Position numbers and translations under genes: made by a program
Source: an uncultured Verrucomicrobiota bacterium
GTDB taxonomy: Bacteria > Verrucomicrobiota > Verrucomicrobiia > Verrucomicrobiales > DEV007
Reading direction: 5' to 3'
DNA: 64,000 nucleotides
NCBI GenBank assembly: GCA_902589825.1
Contig: CACIUL010000005.1
Location: 35,506 to 99,505 of the forward strand
Shown: one piece after another, positions 9,064 through 17,814 of the stretch
How the letters are laid out: every line of letters starts with the position of its first letter
How positions within the stretch are numbered: the first letter of the stretch is position 1
The notes under the pieces: model-generated
The model's input: only the letters and a program-made list of their open reading frames with translations
The model's database searches: none
What the model was told of the DNA's origin: nothing

Positions 9064-10140
9064 GTGAAACCGGCAATCATTACCCTTGGATTCGCAATGT
9101 GCCTTGCTCCGCTCAACGCGGATTCCCTGCCTGAAAAATTTGCCAGGCGTGACCTCAACAAGGACAATCAACTTTCACGGGAGGAAGTGCCCGAGAGCTT
9201 CTCCAGGTTCAAGTTCACCCAGGCTGATCGCAACAAGGACGGTCTACTGGATGCGGGCGAACTGGAACAGGTGGCCAGAAAACTATCTGAGAAGGAGAAA
9301 AAAACGACGTCCTCCCCTGCCGACCCGGTCCTTGCCGCAGAGGACACCTTCCGGCTCATGCTTAATGTTGCCTACCGCAAGGATCCCGCGGCTAAAGGCA
9401 ATTCGAACAAGCTTGATCTTTACCTGCCAAGCACCAAGGGATTCGCAACCATCATCTGGATTCACGGCGGAGGCTTGCACGGCGGCGACAAGTCAAAGAT
9501 CAACAACGTGGCAAGGCGTTTTGTCGCCGAGGGATACGGTGTGGCGGCGGTCAATTACCGGCTTTATCCTGAAGCAATATACCCCACACAAATTGAGGAT
9601 GTTGCCAGGGCATTCCAGTGGGTCCATGCCCATATTTCGGCCAAGGGCGGGGATCCCCGGCGGATCTTTGTCGCCGGCGGATCAGCGGGCGGGCATCTTG
9701 CCGCACTCCTGGCTACCGATCAATCACGCCTGAAAAAGCATGGACTGACACCCAAAGATATCCGCGGTGCCATCGCCATCAGCGGACTCATGGATGTCAG
9801 CCGGGTTGGAGCGCAACGCAGGAAGGCCATCTGGGGGAATGATCCCGAAAACTACGCTGCAGCCTCACCCCTCCACCATGCCGACAAAGATGTCCCCGCC
9901 ATGCTGCTCCTCCACGCAGAGCATGACACCGATGACAGGCGGGCGCAGAACCAGGCCATGCATGATGCCCTCAGGAAAGCCAGTCACCCGGATGTCAGCA
10001 TTCATGAGCTTAAGGACCGCACCCATAACAATATCCGTCCCAACCTTGCCGGGCGTGATGATCCCGGTGCCCGGCTGATCCTGGATTTCCTTAAGAAGCA
10101 AATCGCTGCCAGGGAACCGTTACTTGAAAAACATGAATAG
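9064..10140 (+). CDS. Secreted EF-hand plus alpha/beta-hydrolase esterase
   Basis: Start taken at GTG 9064, preceded by AGGGA and giving the signal peptide MKPAIITLGFAMCLAPLNA; a TTG at 9028 would add a charged segment in front. Length is 358 residues. The N-terminal part has two EF-hand-like loops, DLNKDNQLSREE (about 30-41) and DRNKDGLLDAGE (about 55-66). The rest is an alpha/beta hydrolase of the esterase/lipase (BD-FAE-like) group: oxyanion motif IHGGG (133-137), nucleophile elbow AGGSAGG with Ser207, Asp in EHDTDD and His in RTHNNI. Such proteins deacylate carbohydrates or small esters. It faces the sulfatase at 7351 across a divergent 99-bp gap. Confidence 0.88.
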   Translation: MKPAIITLGFAMCLAPLNADSLPEKFARRDLNKDNQLSREEVPESFSRFKFTQADRNKDGLLDAGELEQVARKLSEKEKKTTSSPADPVLAAEDTFRLMLNVAYRKDPAAKGNSNKLDLYLPSTKGFATIIWIHGGGLHGGDKSKINNVARRFVAEGYGVAAVNYRLYPEAIYPTQIEDVARAFQWVHAHISAKGGDPRRIFVAGGSAGGHLAALLATDQSRLKKHGLTPKDIRGAIAISGLMDVSRVGAQRRKAIWGNDPENYAAASPLHHADKDVPAMLLLHAEHDTDDRRAQNQAMHDALRKASHPDVSIHELKDRTHNNIRPNLAGRDDPGARLILDFLKKQIAAREPLLEKHE

Positions 10141-10159
10141 CCCGGGCAGGAAAGTGGTG

Positions 10160-11884
10160 TCAGTCCACCTTCCACGGCCAGGGTTTCACCCGCGCCCGAA
10201 GAGCCCACTTTTCCCACTTGGCCTCCAGCTCCTTGACCCTTTCAGGATGCTCCCCGGCAAGGTCATTCTGCTCGGATCGATCATTGTCCATGTCGTAAAG
10301 CTGCCAGGGGTGCAACTTGGCATTACGCCCTGAATCACCATACCTAACCAGCTTCCACTTCCCATCACGGATCGCCCCGTTGAGGTGATGATCAAAGTAG
10401 AGCGCGTCCTTGCGCTCCAGTTTCCCACCACCAAAAGCGGACCTCAAGCTGATCCCCTCAAGGGGCTGGATCTCATTGCCGTTGAACTCCCTCACCGCCT
10501 TGATCCCGGCAACATCCACGCAGGTTGCCATGAGGTCGATGAGGTGACCGGGCTGATACTCGATGCTTCCGTTCAGCTTTGATTCAATGCCCTTTGGCCA
10601 GTGGACAATGAAAGGTGAGGAGATTCCCCCCTCATGGGCAAAGTGCTTGTATTCACGAAACGGCGTGTTGGACACATTCGCCCAGCCTCGGCCAACACCG
10701 GTAAAGCTGTCCTCCGGGCCGGCCATGGCATCGGGGCCATTCTTAACCGGGCGGCCATCGCGTGTCTGCATCGGCGGCCAGATCTTGGTCTGCAGTCCAT
10801 CCCTGCCCAGCGGTTTATAATCCGTCCGGTATGGCCTCTTCGACTCGTATCGGCCATATCCCTCCGCGCAGGCCCCATTATCCTGCAGGTAGAAAATGAG
10901 GGTGTTGTCCAGTTTCCCCTGCCGGTCAAACTCATCGACAATACGCCCGATCCCCTGGTCCATGTTGTCAATCATTGCCGCATAGACTTCCATGTTGCGA
11001 ATGTCCCATTGCTTGTTTGGTGCCTTCTCCCAGTCATCAGACTGTTTGGAGAGCTTGGAATCCTTCTTGATGAGCCCCGACTCCTTGAGCCGCTCAAAGC
11101 GCTGGGAGCGGATATGCTTGAAACCCTTATCATAGGCCCCCTTGTATTTGGCGATGTCACGGGGAAGTGCATGCAGCGGCCAGTGGGCGGTTGTATAGGA
11201 TACATAAAGGAAGACCGGTTTATCCGGAGATTCCTTGGCATGTTCCTTAAGGAACATCACCGCATTATCACTGATAGCATCGGTGTAATAATACGTCTTG
11301 GGCTGATACTTCTCATCATTGACCGGGGTAATGAACTGGTTGCCCCGGCATAAAGTCGCCGGGTCAAAGAAACTGCCGGCTCCGATGATGGTTCCATAAA
11401 ACTTCTCAAAACCGCGCTGTAACGGCCAGTTCTCCTTTGGCCCCGTTGGACGCACATGTTTCGTGACGTGCCACTTGCCACTCATGTAGCTGCGGTAACC
11501 ACCCGTGCCCAGAGCCTCGGCAATGGTCACCACGTCACGGCCCAGTTCTCCACGGTATCCCGGCAACCTGTTATCCCCCGTCATCAAGCCGATCCCTGCC
11601 TGGTGCTGATACATCCCGGTCAGCAGCGATGCCCTCGTCGGGCAACAGCGCGAGGTGTTGTAAAACTGGGTAAAGCGCAGCCCGTTGGAGGCCAACTTGT
11701 CCAGTTGAGGGGTTTTAATCTCGCTGCCATAGCAACCAATGTCTGAAAACCCCATGTCATCTGACATGATGATGACAATATTGGGTTTTTCTGCCGCCTG
11801 AAGAGCGCCGGCATGGAAAATAAATGAACCGGCCAGGACCGCCATGGCGACCGGCAACGAAGGTAATTTTACGGGAATTCTCAT
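10160..11884 (-). CDS. Secreted sulfatase (type I)
   Basis: Start placed at ATG 11884, giving a clean signal peptide (MRIPVKLPSLPVAMAVLAGS..., ending ALQA); ATG 11899, five codons upstream, is equally possible. The frame open before that has no signal character. Length is 574 residues. The metal pair is SDD (41-43), and the active-site signature is CCPTRASLLTG with Cys80. The motif MSGKWHVTKHVRP and the C-terminal LYDMDNDRSEQNDLAGEHP follow sulfatase family S1. It ends 19 bp from the esterase stop, so the two genes converge. It is similar to, but clearly distinct from, the sulfatase at 7351. Confidence 0.92.
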   Translation of the reverse strand: MRIPVKLPSLPVAMAVLAGSFIFHAGALQAAEKPNIVIIMSDDMGFSDIGCYGSEIKTPQLDKLASNGLRFTQFYNTSRCCPTRASLLTGMYQHQAGIGLMTGDNRLPGYRGELGRDVVTIAEALGTGGYRSYMSGKWHVTKHVRPTGPKENWPLQRGFEKFYGTIIGAGSFFDPATLCRGNQFITPVNDEKYQPKTYYYTDAISDNAVMFLKEHAKESPDKPVFLYVSYTTAHWPLHALPRDIAKYKGAYDKGFKHIRSQRFERLKESGLIKKDSKLSKQSDDWEKAPNKQWDIRNMEVYAAMIDNMDQGIGRIVDEFDRQGKLDNTLIFYLQDNGACAEGYGRYESKRPYRTDYKPLGRDGLQTKIWPPMQTRDGRPVKNGPDAMAGPEDSFTGVGRGWANVSNTPFREYKHFAHEGGISSPFIVHWPKGIESKLNGSIEYQPGHLIDLMATCVDVAGIKAVREFNGNEIQPLEGISLRSAFGGGKLERKDALYFDHHLNGAIRDGKWKLVRYGDSGRNAKLHPWQLYDMDNDRSEQNDLAGEHPERVKELEAKWEKWALRARVKPWPWKVD

Positions 11885-12185
11885 CAGAAAAAGGAACATG
11901 GATTGAACCGGCCGTGCTTTCCTGCTGCCGGCCCGGGAAATGTGCGAATTAAGCTTCGACCAAGAGTGTGCCAATGAATGGTGAAAACTGCAATCCCAAT
12001 GGCATCCTTTTCCGTTCAGCCACATTTGAATGGTCACCACCTTCGCCCCGCAATCTCGACCCTGAACTGCTGCTGAAAATCAACAGAATGTGAGCCGTAA
12101 GGGCTCATTATTCAGGTGAAATCCGTGCCAAAAAAACAGGAAAAACTCCAGTAAATTGCTGAAAATCAATTTCGAACAATCAAGC
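11885..12185. other. Intergenic region with a nested hairpin
   Basis: A 301-bp gap between the GH9 stop and the sulfatase start, both on the minus strand. No gene was found. The only structure seen is the nested inverted repeat at 12061-12116, listed separately. The first 150 bases next to the sulfatase may hold its promoter, but no clear -35/-10 pair is visible. Confidence 0.5.
12061..12116. terminator. Nested hairpin, possible terminator or structured leader
   Basis: An inner stem TGAGCC/GGCTCA (12091-12096 and 12102-12107, five-base loop) sits inside an outer stem CCTGAA/TTCAGG (12061-12066 and 12111-12116). It lies about 70 bp past the stop of the GH9 gene and before the sulfatase start. 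No strong U-tract follows on either strand, so intrinsic termination is possible but not clear. Confidence 0.4.
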
Positions 12186-14411
12186 TTACCGCGGGCTTGG
12201 CAGTGGTCCCGTGTAAGGACGCGGATTTTTCGGGGCAAGTGCCCCGAACATGACCACGGCCGGGGTAATGGTCTCGCTGACAGTGAACTCGGTCTGCCCC
12301 GGCCACTGGTCGATATCGTAGTAGGAATAAAGGAGAGGGATCACATCCACAGCCGGAGTGGGCGGGTAGATGCCGGTAATCCAGCTCTTGCCGCTGGACG
12401 GCCCGTAAACCCAGATTCCCGGCAGGTATTCCTCCAGACCATCATTCATGGATTCCAGGTATTCAGGATGAAGCAGGTGCCGCTGCCCCAGCCCGGAGCA
12501 TTGAACCTGCCCCATGGGATTGGCACCCAGGGCGACATCGGCAGAGGCAGAAAGCAGGTCATAATATTTTCGCTCCCCGGTCATCTTCCACATCAGTGCC
12601 ATCCACCAGGCCTGTGCCGTGGATGCCGTCCCGTGCCCGACTGGAGCCCATGGATGCTTAAAATGAACATACCCCTTCTTCAGGGTAAACGCATTGACCG
12701 CCCATCCCACCGCATCCATGCACCCCTTCTTGAGCTTTTCCCGGAAAGCCAGGTCCAGACCCGGCAAGTCGGGCGCAATGGTATTAAAGGTATAGGCAAG
12801 GCTGATATTGTTCAGGTAATCAAGCTTGGCTTTCTTAAGTGTCGGCAGCCGGTCAATCGCCGCGGCATAACCCGGCTCGCCGGTGGCATGAAGCAACTCA
12901 GCGGCTGCCTCGGCAAGGACGATCTCATCAGCAAGGCTGGACGGCGGAAATTTCCTGGTGCCGCAGGAGAAGGCGCGCGCTGCCGCCTTGAGCAGTTGGG
13001 CTCCCTGTTTTTTTCCTTCAGGAAATTTTCCAAGGATGCGCCCCAGCTGGGCTGCCGATGCGGCAAAGGAGAAACAACTAAAGGCGCTTACCGGGCGCAT
13101 GATGTATTCGACACTTTCATTGTCGATGTTGCTGCGCCAGGCATTCTCCGGGTGTTCATTGGTGAAGGGATGGCCGGTTCCCTCACTACCTCCGGATATC
13201 CCCCCGTCAGGCCACTGGGTCTCCAGGTAGTAGCGGAGCACAAAGGCAGCCTCATCAAGGATATCCGGCAGGCCGTTGCCTGATTCCGGGATGATAAACT
13301 GCCGGTCAATGAAGGCATCGGGGTTCATCTCATAAACACGGCAAAGCTGCCGGGCGATGGGAATATGAATCGCCCGCCGGTCATAGTCGGCAGCATCGTG
13401 ATAGCCTCCGCACACCTCCCGGTATTTGAGGCTCCCCTCTGCCTTCCCTTTCTTGATAAACTCGGCAATGCCCTTGAAATCAAGCGGCTTCCCATACTCA
13501 GGATACTCGCCAATCCGGACGTGCTGCCGGCAGGCGTTACGCGTCCACGGAGTGTATTTTTTATCCAAGGCAATCCCGCAGCGGGCATGGTAAAGGACCC
13601 TGATGCTGCTAAAGAGAGGTTCCGCCATCACATCCCTGCCAATGCGGAAGGAATACGAGCGACCGACCCCGGGAATGCTGATGCAATAAGCCCCTGGTTT
13701 CTTCAGGGCGGAAAAGTCCAGGCCGTAGACATTCTCTCCGGAAAAGTCCTGCTTGTAGGCATCCTCGTTCTTCTGCCCTGCCCTGTGACGCAGCCTTGCC
13801 CTGCCGGTGAACGCAGTCCGCCCGCTCTCGAGGTCGATCACCGAGAAATCCTTCACGGCAGGCTCAAGCGCACCGCCGGTTCCCAGCCACTTGCCGACAT
13901 AGGCAAGTCGGATCCCTGCGTCGGGTAAATACCCAACCTGATTCACCTTGATCGCATCGGAGAGAACACTCGCCGGCGACCAGGTCAAGGCGACATTGGT
14001 ATCACGGGCGGCAATCCCCCTGGACCGGAAGGTATATGTTTTCCCCTCTGTCATGGGACGGGCGAGTCGGACATAGATGACCCCAACGAGTGTTGCCGGC
14101 AGGTAGGGCTTCGGAACATGCCCCATGTGGTGCAACTTGACAAAACGCCCCAATACCTTGTGCCCGGTCAATCGCCGACCATCCTCAAGGATGGTGAAAG
14201 CCGCCGGATCATCAAGGCGCCCTGTCAACTTCCTGCCATCCTGGTAATAGACAAATCCCACTGTATCGGCAGTGAGCACCCGCAAGGACTCATTATGCAC
14301 AAGCTGATCATGCGCCCCAAGGGTCATGACCCTGCCGAAACCGTATTTACCCGTACCGGCCGCTGCCACCTTCAAGGTTAAAACCACCAGGCAAAATGCA
14401 ATCGATCTCAT
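12186..14411 (-). CDS. Secreted glycoside hydrolase family 9 protein with N-terminal Ig-like domain
   Basis: Start taken at ATG 14411, which gives MRSIAFCLVVLTLKVAAA, a signal peptide; a longer frame to 14570 would run through the tRNA gene. Length is 741 residues. A CelD_N-type Ig-like domain lies at about 152-260 (KVNQVGYLPDAGIRLAYVGKW). The GH9 catalytic domain spans about 265-735: GGYHDAADYD holds the catalytic Asp pair (D339, D342), and ETIT near the end is the likely acid Glu. GH9 enzymes are mostly endoglucanases or exo-glucosaminidases acting on beta-linked glycans. Clustering with sulfatases points to complex, possibly sulfated polysaccharide. It starts only 15 bp after the 3' end of the tRNA-Sec gene. 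Confidence 0.9.
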   Translation of the reverse strand: MRSIAFCLVVLTLKVAAAGTGKYGFGRVMTLGAHDQLVHNESLRVLTADTVGFVYYQDGRKLTGRLDDPAAFTILEDGRRLTGHKVLGRFVKLHHMGHVPKPYLPATLVGVIYVRLARPMTEGKTYTFRSRGIAARDTNVALTWSPASVLSDAIKVNQVGYLPDAGIRLAYVGKWLGTGGALEPAVKDFSVIDLESGRTAFTGRARLRHRAGQKNEDAYKQDFSGENVYGLDFSALKKPGAYCISIPGVGRSYSFRIGRDVMAEPLFSSIRVLYHARCGIALDKKYTPWTRNACRQHVRIGEYPEYGKPLDFKGIAEFIKKGKAEGSLKYREVCGGYHDAADYDRRAIHIPIARQLCRVYEMNPDAFIDRQFIIPESGNGLPDILDEAAFVLRYYLETQWPDGGISGGSEGTGHPFTNEHPENAWRSNIDNESVEYIMRPVSAFSCFSFAASAAQLGRILGKFPEGKKQGAQLLKAAARAFSCGTRKFPPSSLADEIVLAEAAAELLHATGEPGYAAAIDRLPTLKKAKLDYLNNISLAYTFNTIAPDLPGLDLAFREKLKKGCMDAVGWAVNAFTLKKGYVHFKHPWAPVGHGTASTAQAWWMALMWKMTGERKYYDLLSASADVALGANPMGQVQCSGLGQRHLLHPEYLESMNDGLEEYLPGIWVYGPSSGKSWITGIYPPTPAVDVIPLLYSYYDIDQWPGQTEFTVSETITPAVVMFGALAPKNPRPYTGPLPSPR

Positions 14412-14426
14412 CTCAAGGAATGAAAG

Positions 14427-14518
14427 CGGAGAGGGAAGGAATCGAACCAACCAGGGCAGCAGAACTACCCTCAACGGTTTTGAAGACCGCGGAGGCCACC
14501 AGGCACCCATCACTCTCC
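14427..14518 (-). tRNA. selC: tRNA-Sec (anticodon UCA), T-stem poorly paired
   Basis: A 92-base gene on the minus strand with the features of bacterial selenocysteine tRNA. The anticodon loop is CTTCAAA with anticodon TCA (plus-strand bases 14481-14483), closed by a GCGGT/ACCGT stem. The extended D-stem encloses GGGTGCC and GGCCTCC. The long variable arm has a perfect 7-bp stem (AGGGTAG/CTGCCCT, loop TTCTG). The eight-base acceptor GGAGAGTG pairs with CCCTCTCC with one mismatch at position 7. The T-loop is TTCGATT, but its stem has two T-T mismatches. The discriminator G is not followed by CCA. Its presence implies Sec decoding; selA, selB and selD are not in the window. Confidence 0.82.
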
Positions 14519-14601
14519 TTTTTGGAAAGTACCCCAGCTTAAGGGAGTGAGGGAAATTTATCAAATGCACTCTTGCCCATTGATAAATATTCCCAACAGA
14601 A

Positions 14602-14661
14602 ACACCCGGCTAACCGCTAGCGCGCCTCATTACGCGCGATCCTTGTCAGTTAACCGGGTGT
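14602..14661. terminator. Long imperfect hairpin after the metallopeptidase gene
   Basis: Two 13-base arms, ACACCCGGCTAAC (14602-14614) and GTTAACCGGGTGT (14649-14661), pair with one mismatch. An inner stem GCGCG/CGCGC (14620-14624 and 14633-14637) lies between them. It sits 32 bp beyond the stop of the minus-strand gene at 14694 and before tRNA-Sec, so it may end that transcript. There is no run of U after it. Confidence 0.5.
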
Positions 14662-14693
14662 GAATGGTTCCTTGCAAGACGGGCATGTCCCTA

Positions 14694-17366
14694 TCAGGGG
14701 AAAACCGCCTCCAGGGTCACAAAACCGCTTGTATCCTGTAACCTCCAGTCAATGCTCACCTCTCGGCGATCCGTAAATGACTCCTCAAGGAGATAGCCCA
14801 GGGGAGCGATCAATTCCCCGGTCTGCTCAAACAGGTGGGCGATCTCTTGTGAAGAGGCATCATCGTCCAGCATTTCCCTCAACTTGACCGTTAAACCAAC
14901 TCCCTCAGGGAACTCAAGCGGCAAACTGAAGGCAAGATTGACATTGTCCCCGGAAATGGTCAACCGGGGCAGGTATGCCAATTGCTCGGGATCGGGATGA
15001 CTGACCCCGGAAATGCCAAGGACATAGGCAAGCCCGTTATTGATGCCGTCCCCGTTGAAATCATCGCCGGCCTTCACCTCATCCAGGGATACAATCCCGT
15101 CATCAGGATCAGCATCAATGATCTCGGCTTCAAACCAATCGGCAATACCGTCGGCATCCAGGTCAGCGTCATCACTGCCCTCAAACGAACTGCCAAAAAA
15201 GACCGACAAGCTCAATTCTCCCGGCGCGAGGCCCCTGCTCCCCAGGCGCAGGTAATAAACCTCTCCGTCACTGACATCTTCCATGCTCAGGCTCTCCAAC
15301 TCGTTTGTATCTGCGGAGTCAGCACGTGAGATAAGTTCACCTTCCGAGTCATAGAGGGAAATCACCCCGTCGGCACCTCCGCTTGCCTTCAAGCGCACGT
15401 TCAGTTTATTGACAAACCTGGGAGTAGTCACCTTGACATAGGCAGGCACGAAACCTCCGGAGGCAAACACCCCGGCATTGATCCTGTCGAGTGAAAGCTC
15501 GTGTATAACCGGTGTAGGAGCCTGAATGGTGAGGGTATAATCCTTCGCTGCCTCAATGATATCCTCAAACTCGGCATAGGCATTAATCTGCCATGGCTCC
15601 CCTGCCGTGTAATCCAGCTCCTCAACGACATCATCGTCAGCGGATTCCGAGCTATCACGCATGTTCATGATAAAGTCACCGGTATCGGCTCTCCACAGCG
15701 TCGCGGCAGGGTCGAGGTCGGTATCCCCCCCATCCATCACCTTGAGGCTCAAGGCACCTGAAACATCAGAGGCAAAAAGAAAGCTGTCCAAGTCATTCAT
15801 GGCGTAAAAGGTTGACGAAAAGGTGTAGCGACCGAAGGGGTTCAGCTCGATGTCCTGCTCGTTGGTGGACTTGAGAGTCCCGTGCCCCTCCGGAAGTTCC
15901 GGACCCGCCTCGATCCCATTATGGTAAGCCATGGAGGCAATGCGTACCCTGGCGCGATAACTCTCGCTCGCACTCACCTGGGACGTGCTCTTGCGATGAC
16001 TTAAGTAGTAATCAATATACTCAAGGATTCCCAGGCCTGCCTCCCTTTCACTCTTCGATGCCACATCCCACATCCCGGTAAGGTTCCGCCACATCGAGTA
16101 AATGCTCGCACTGAAGGCATCCCCTTCACCGCGCTCGTCATCAGGGTCTTCAATGCCGGAGTCCGCCCAGTCGTACAGGAACCAGCTGACATTGCCCGCG
16201 TAAAGGTGCCCCTCATGGGCATCTCCATAGGGGCGTCCGGACGAGCTGGCACGATCATAATAATCCAGGCTCTTGTCATCAAGAACAGAGTGATCCGCGC
16301 CGTTCTCCTGCAAGGTTGCCGCCTGCACAAAATTTGCCCATCCCTCCTTGAAGGCAATTAACGGTATCTCCTCTGTTCCTGGACTCCATGACTGAAAAAC
16401 ATTTCCGTCAAATCCGTAACCCGTCTCCCAGGCACGCTGGTTGATGACGTGTCCAAACTCATGCATGTGGAGACCACCATTAGTCCAGCGCACATAAGTC
16501 TCACCTGATCCAGGGTTGCCGATCCAGAACTCATCAGCTGCCCATCCCCTCCCGGTATATTCTACCTTGGGAAACACCGCCTTGATCTCCCCATGTTCCG
16601 CCTCACGGAACGGAACCTTGGTAGCCGCTCCGAAGGACAGGGAATCGCTGTCATAATCCCAACGATCCCCCTCAAAGAAAACCCGCGACACCTCCACGCA
16701 GGAAGCAAAAACCATCGCCGCCTGGGCATGTAAATCGTCAAAGGATTGATTGGTCCCGCCAAAATAGGCATTGGCCATTGTGTTGGCACCACCGCTGTCA
16801 ATTTTCAGGGGATTGTCATCACTGGCATCAGGATGTTCATATTCATAGGTGGTTCCGAAGACTCCATCCGTGGCAACCCGGAATACACGATCTGCCACGT
16901 CAACCCTGAGGATAAACTTCACTACCAGTTCCAGCTTCGCCCCCTCAAACAGTCCGCCACCAAGATTACTGTAGCTCACAGTCCACGAACCATCCCTGCC
17001 CACCCGGTCCGTCCCCACCAGTTTCTCTCCTATTATTTCCTTTTCATAGACCTCAACCCTGACGTCATAGGCACCAAGCCAGTTTCGGGCATCCTCATCA
17101 TGGCTTTCGCTTGGCTTTGCCGCCTTTGGATCACGTTCCCCGGGATTGCCTGACGGGTCAAAGCGCCACTTATGGCAACCATAATAGCGCATGTCATTGT
17201 AAAAAAGATTCCCTGATACCGAACCACTATATGAAGCCGCATGAACGATTCCTGCACCTGAAATGGAGAAACAGAGAACCAGAAATCGCACCAACCATGA
17301 AATGAAACGGCGGTTCCGCCTATCACCAACGCCGCAGCGAAGTGGAAATAAAGATAAGGTCTGCAT
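14694..17366 (-). CDS. Large secreted zinc metallopeptidase-like protein
   Basis: An 890-residue exported protein. A long basic N-terminus (about 20 residues) is followed by WLVRFLVLCFSISGAG, a signal peptide ending near residue 43. A zinc-peptidase motif HEFGH is visible at about 302-306, inside GGLHMHEFGHVINQRAW. The third ligand is not certain. The region before it holds a beta-rich domain. After it come strand-rich domains, then acidic calcium-binding-type repeats at about 730-775 (DLDADGIADWFEAE, DDFNGDGINNG). The last 100 residues form the shared C-terminal module that begins LTISGDNVNLAF. It is probably an extracellular protease or adhesin; its target is unknown. It is divergent from the CotH gene. 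Confidence 0.8.
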   Translation of the reverse strand: MQTLSLFPLRCGVGDRRNRRFISWLVRFLVLCFSISGAGIVHAASYSGSVSGNLFYNDMRYYGCHKWRFDPSGNPGERDPKAAKPSESHDEDARNWLGAYDVRVEVYEKEIIGEKLVGTDRVGRDGSWTVSYSNLGGGLFEGAKLELVVKFILRVDVADRVFRVATDGVFGTTYEYEHPDASDDNPLKIDSGGANTMANAYFGGTNQSFDDLHAQAAMVFASCVEVSRVFFEGDRWDYDSDSLSFGAATKVPFREAEHGEIKAVFPKVEYTGRGWAADEFWIGNPGSGETYVRWTNGGLHMHEFGHVINQRAWETGYGFDGNVFQSWSPGTEEIPLIAFKEGWANFVQAATLQENGADHSVLDDKSLDYYDRASSSGRPYGDAHEGHLYAGNVSWFLYDWADSGIEDPDDERGEGDAFSASIYSMWRNLTGMWDVASKSEREAGLGILEYIDYYLSHRKSTSQVSASESYRARVRIASMAYHNGIEAGPELPEGHGTLKSTNEQDIELNPFGRYTFSSTFYAMNDLDSFLFASDVSGALSLKVMDGGDTDLDPAATLWRADTGDFIMNMRDSSESADDDVVEELDYTAGEPWQINAYAEFEDIIEAAKDYTLTIQAPTPVIHELSLDRINAGVFASGGFVPAYVKVTTPRFVNKLNVRLKASGGADGVISLYDSEGELISRADSADTNELESLSMEDVSDGEVYYLRLGSRGLAPGELSLSVFFGSSFEGSDDADLDADGIADWFEAEIIDADPDDGIVSLDEVKAGDDFNGDGINNGLAYVLGISGVSHPDPEQLAYLPRLTISGDNVNLAFSLPLEFPEGVGLTVKLREMLDDDASSQEIAHLFEQTGELIAPLGYLLEESFTDRREVSIDWRLQDTSGFVTLEAVFP

Positions 17367-17814
17367 AATATGTAGTGGGATAGGGTTCGTTTGATGCTCA
17401 CATGACGAGTGTGATTTGCGGGTATGCAGGAAAAACTGTCCCTCAATCCTTCGATGCTGTGCGCTCAGGAAAAGGTAATCGTTGAAAAAGCAAGGGGCTC
17501 CGGGTATTCAGATGAAAGACTTACGCCTCCGTATACCGCTCTCCAGCTCTCTATTGCCGGCGACCCGCTGAGCGCTTAGCATTGATCAACCGCTTTCTTC
17601 ATCAGGTCCGCCACGCTGTCCTTCCAGCAATCAGGTTACCTCAAGTGAAAAAACGACCAACCCCGGCCAATATGGACGCCTCTTTAGCTTTAAGGGCAGG
17701 TATCCGCCAAGAAATACAGGTATTTCACCTTGTGGGACTTGTGCCATGCCCCATCCCGGAACACTATGAGGGGTTACCTTCACTTCTGAACCAAAGTCCC
17801 CCCACTTCAATCCT
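17367..17814. other. Divergent intergenic region of 448 bp
   Basis: The space between the divergently transcribed metallopeptidase and CotH genes. It must carry promoters for both. Short open frames exist (about 17582-17818), but their amino-acid content is not protein-like and they lack a convincing start site. I see no RNA gene, repeat or clear promoter pair. Confidence 0.5.

Noticed and set aside
12156..13283. A 375-codon plus-strand frame inside the GH9 gene
   Set aside because: Antisense to the GH9 catalytic domain, no recognised motif, and low-quality composition.
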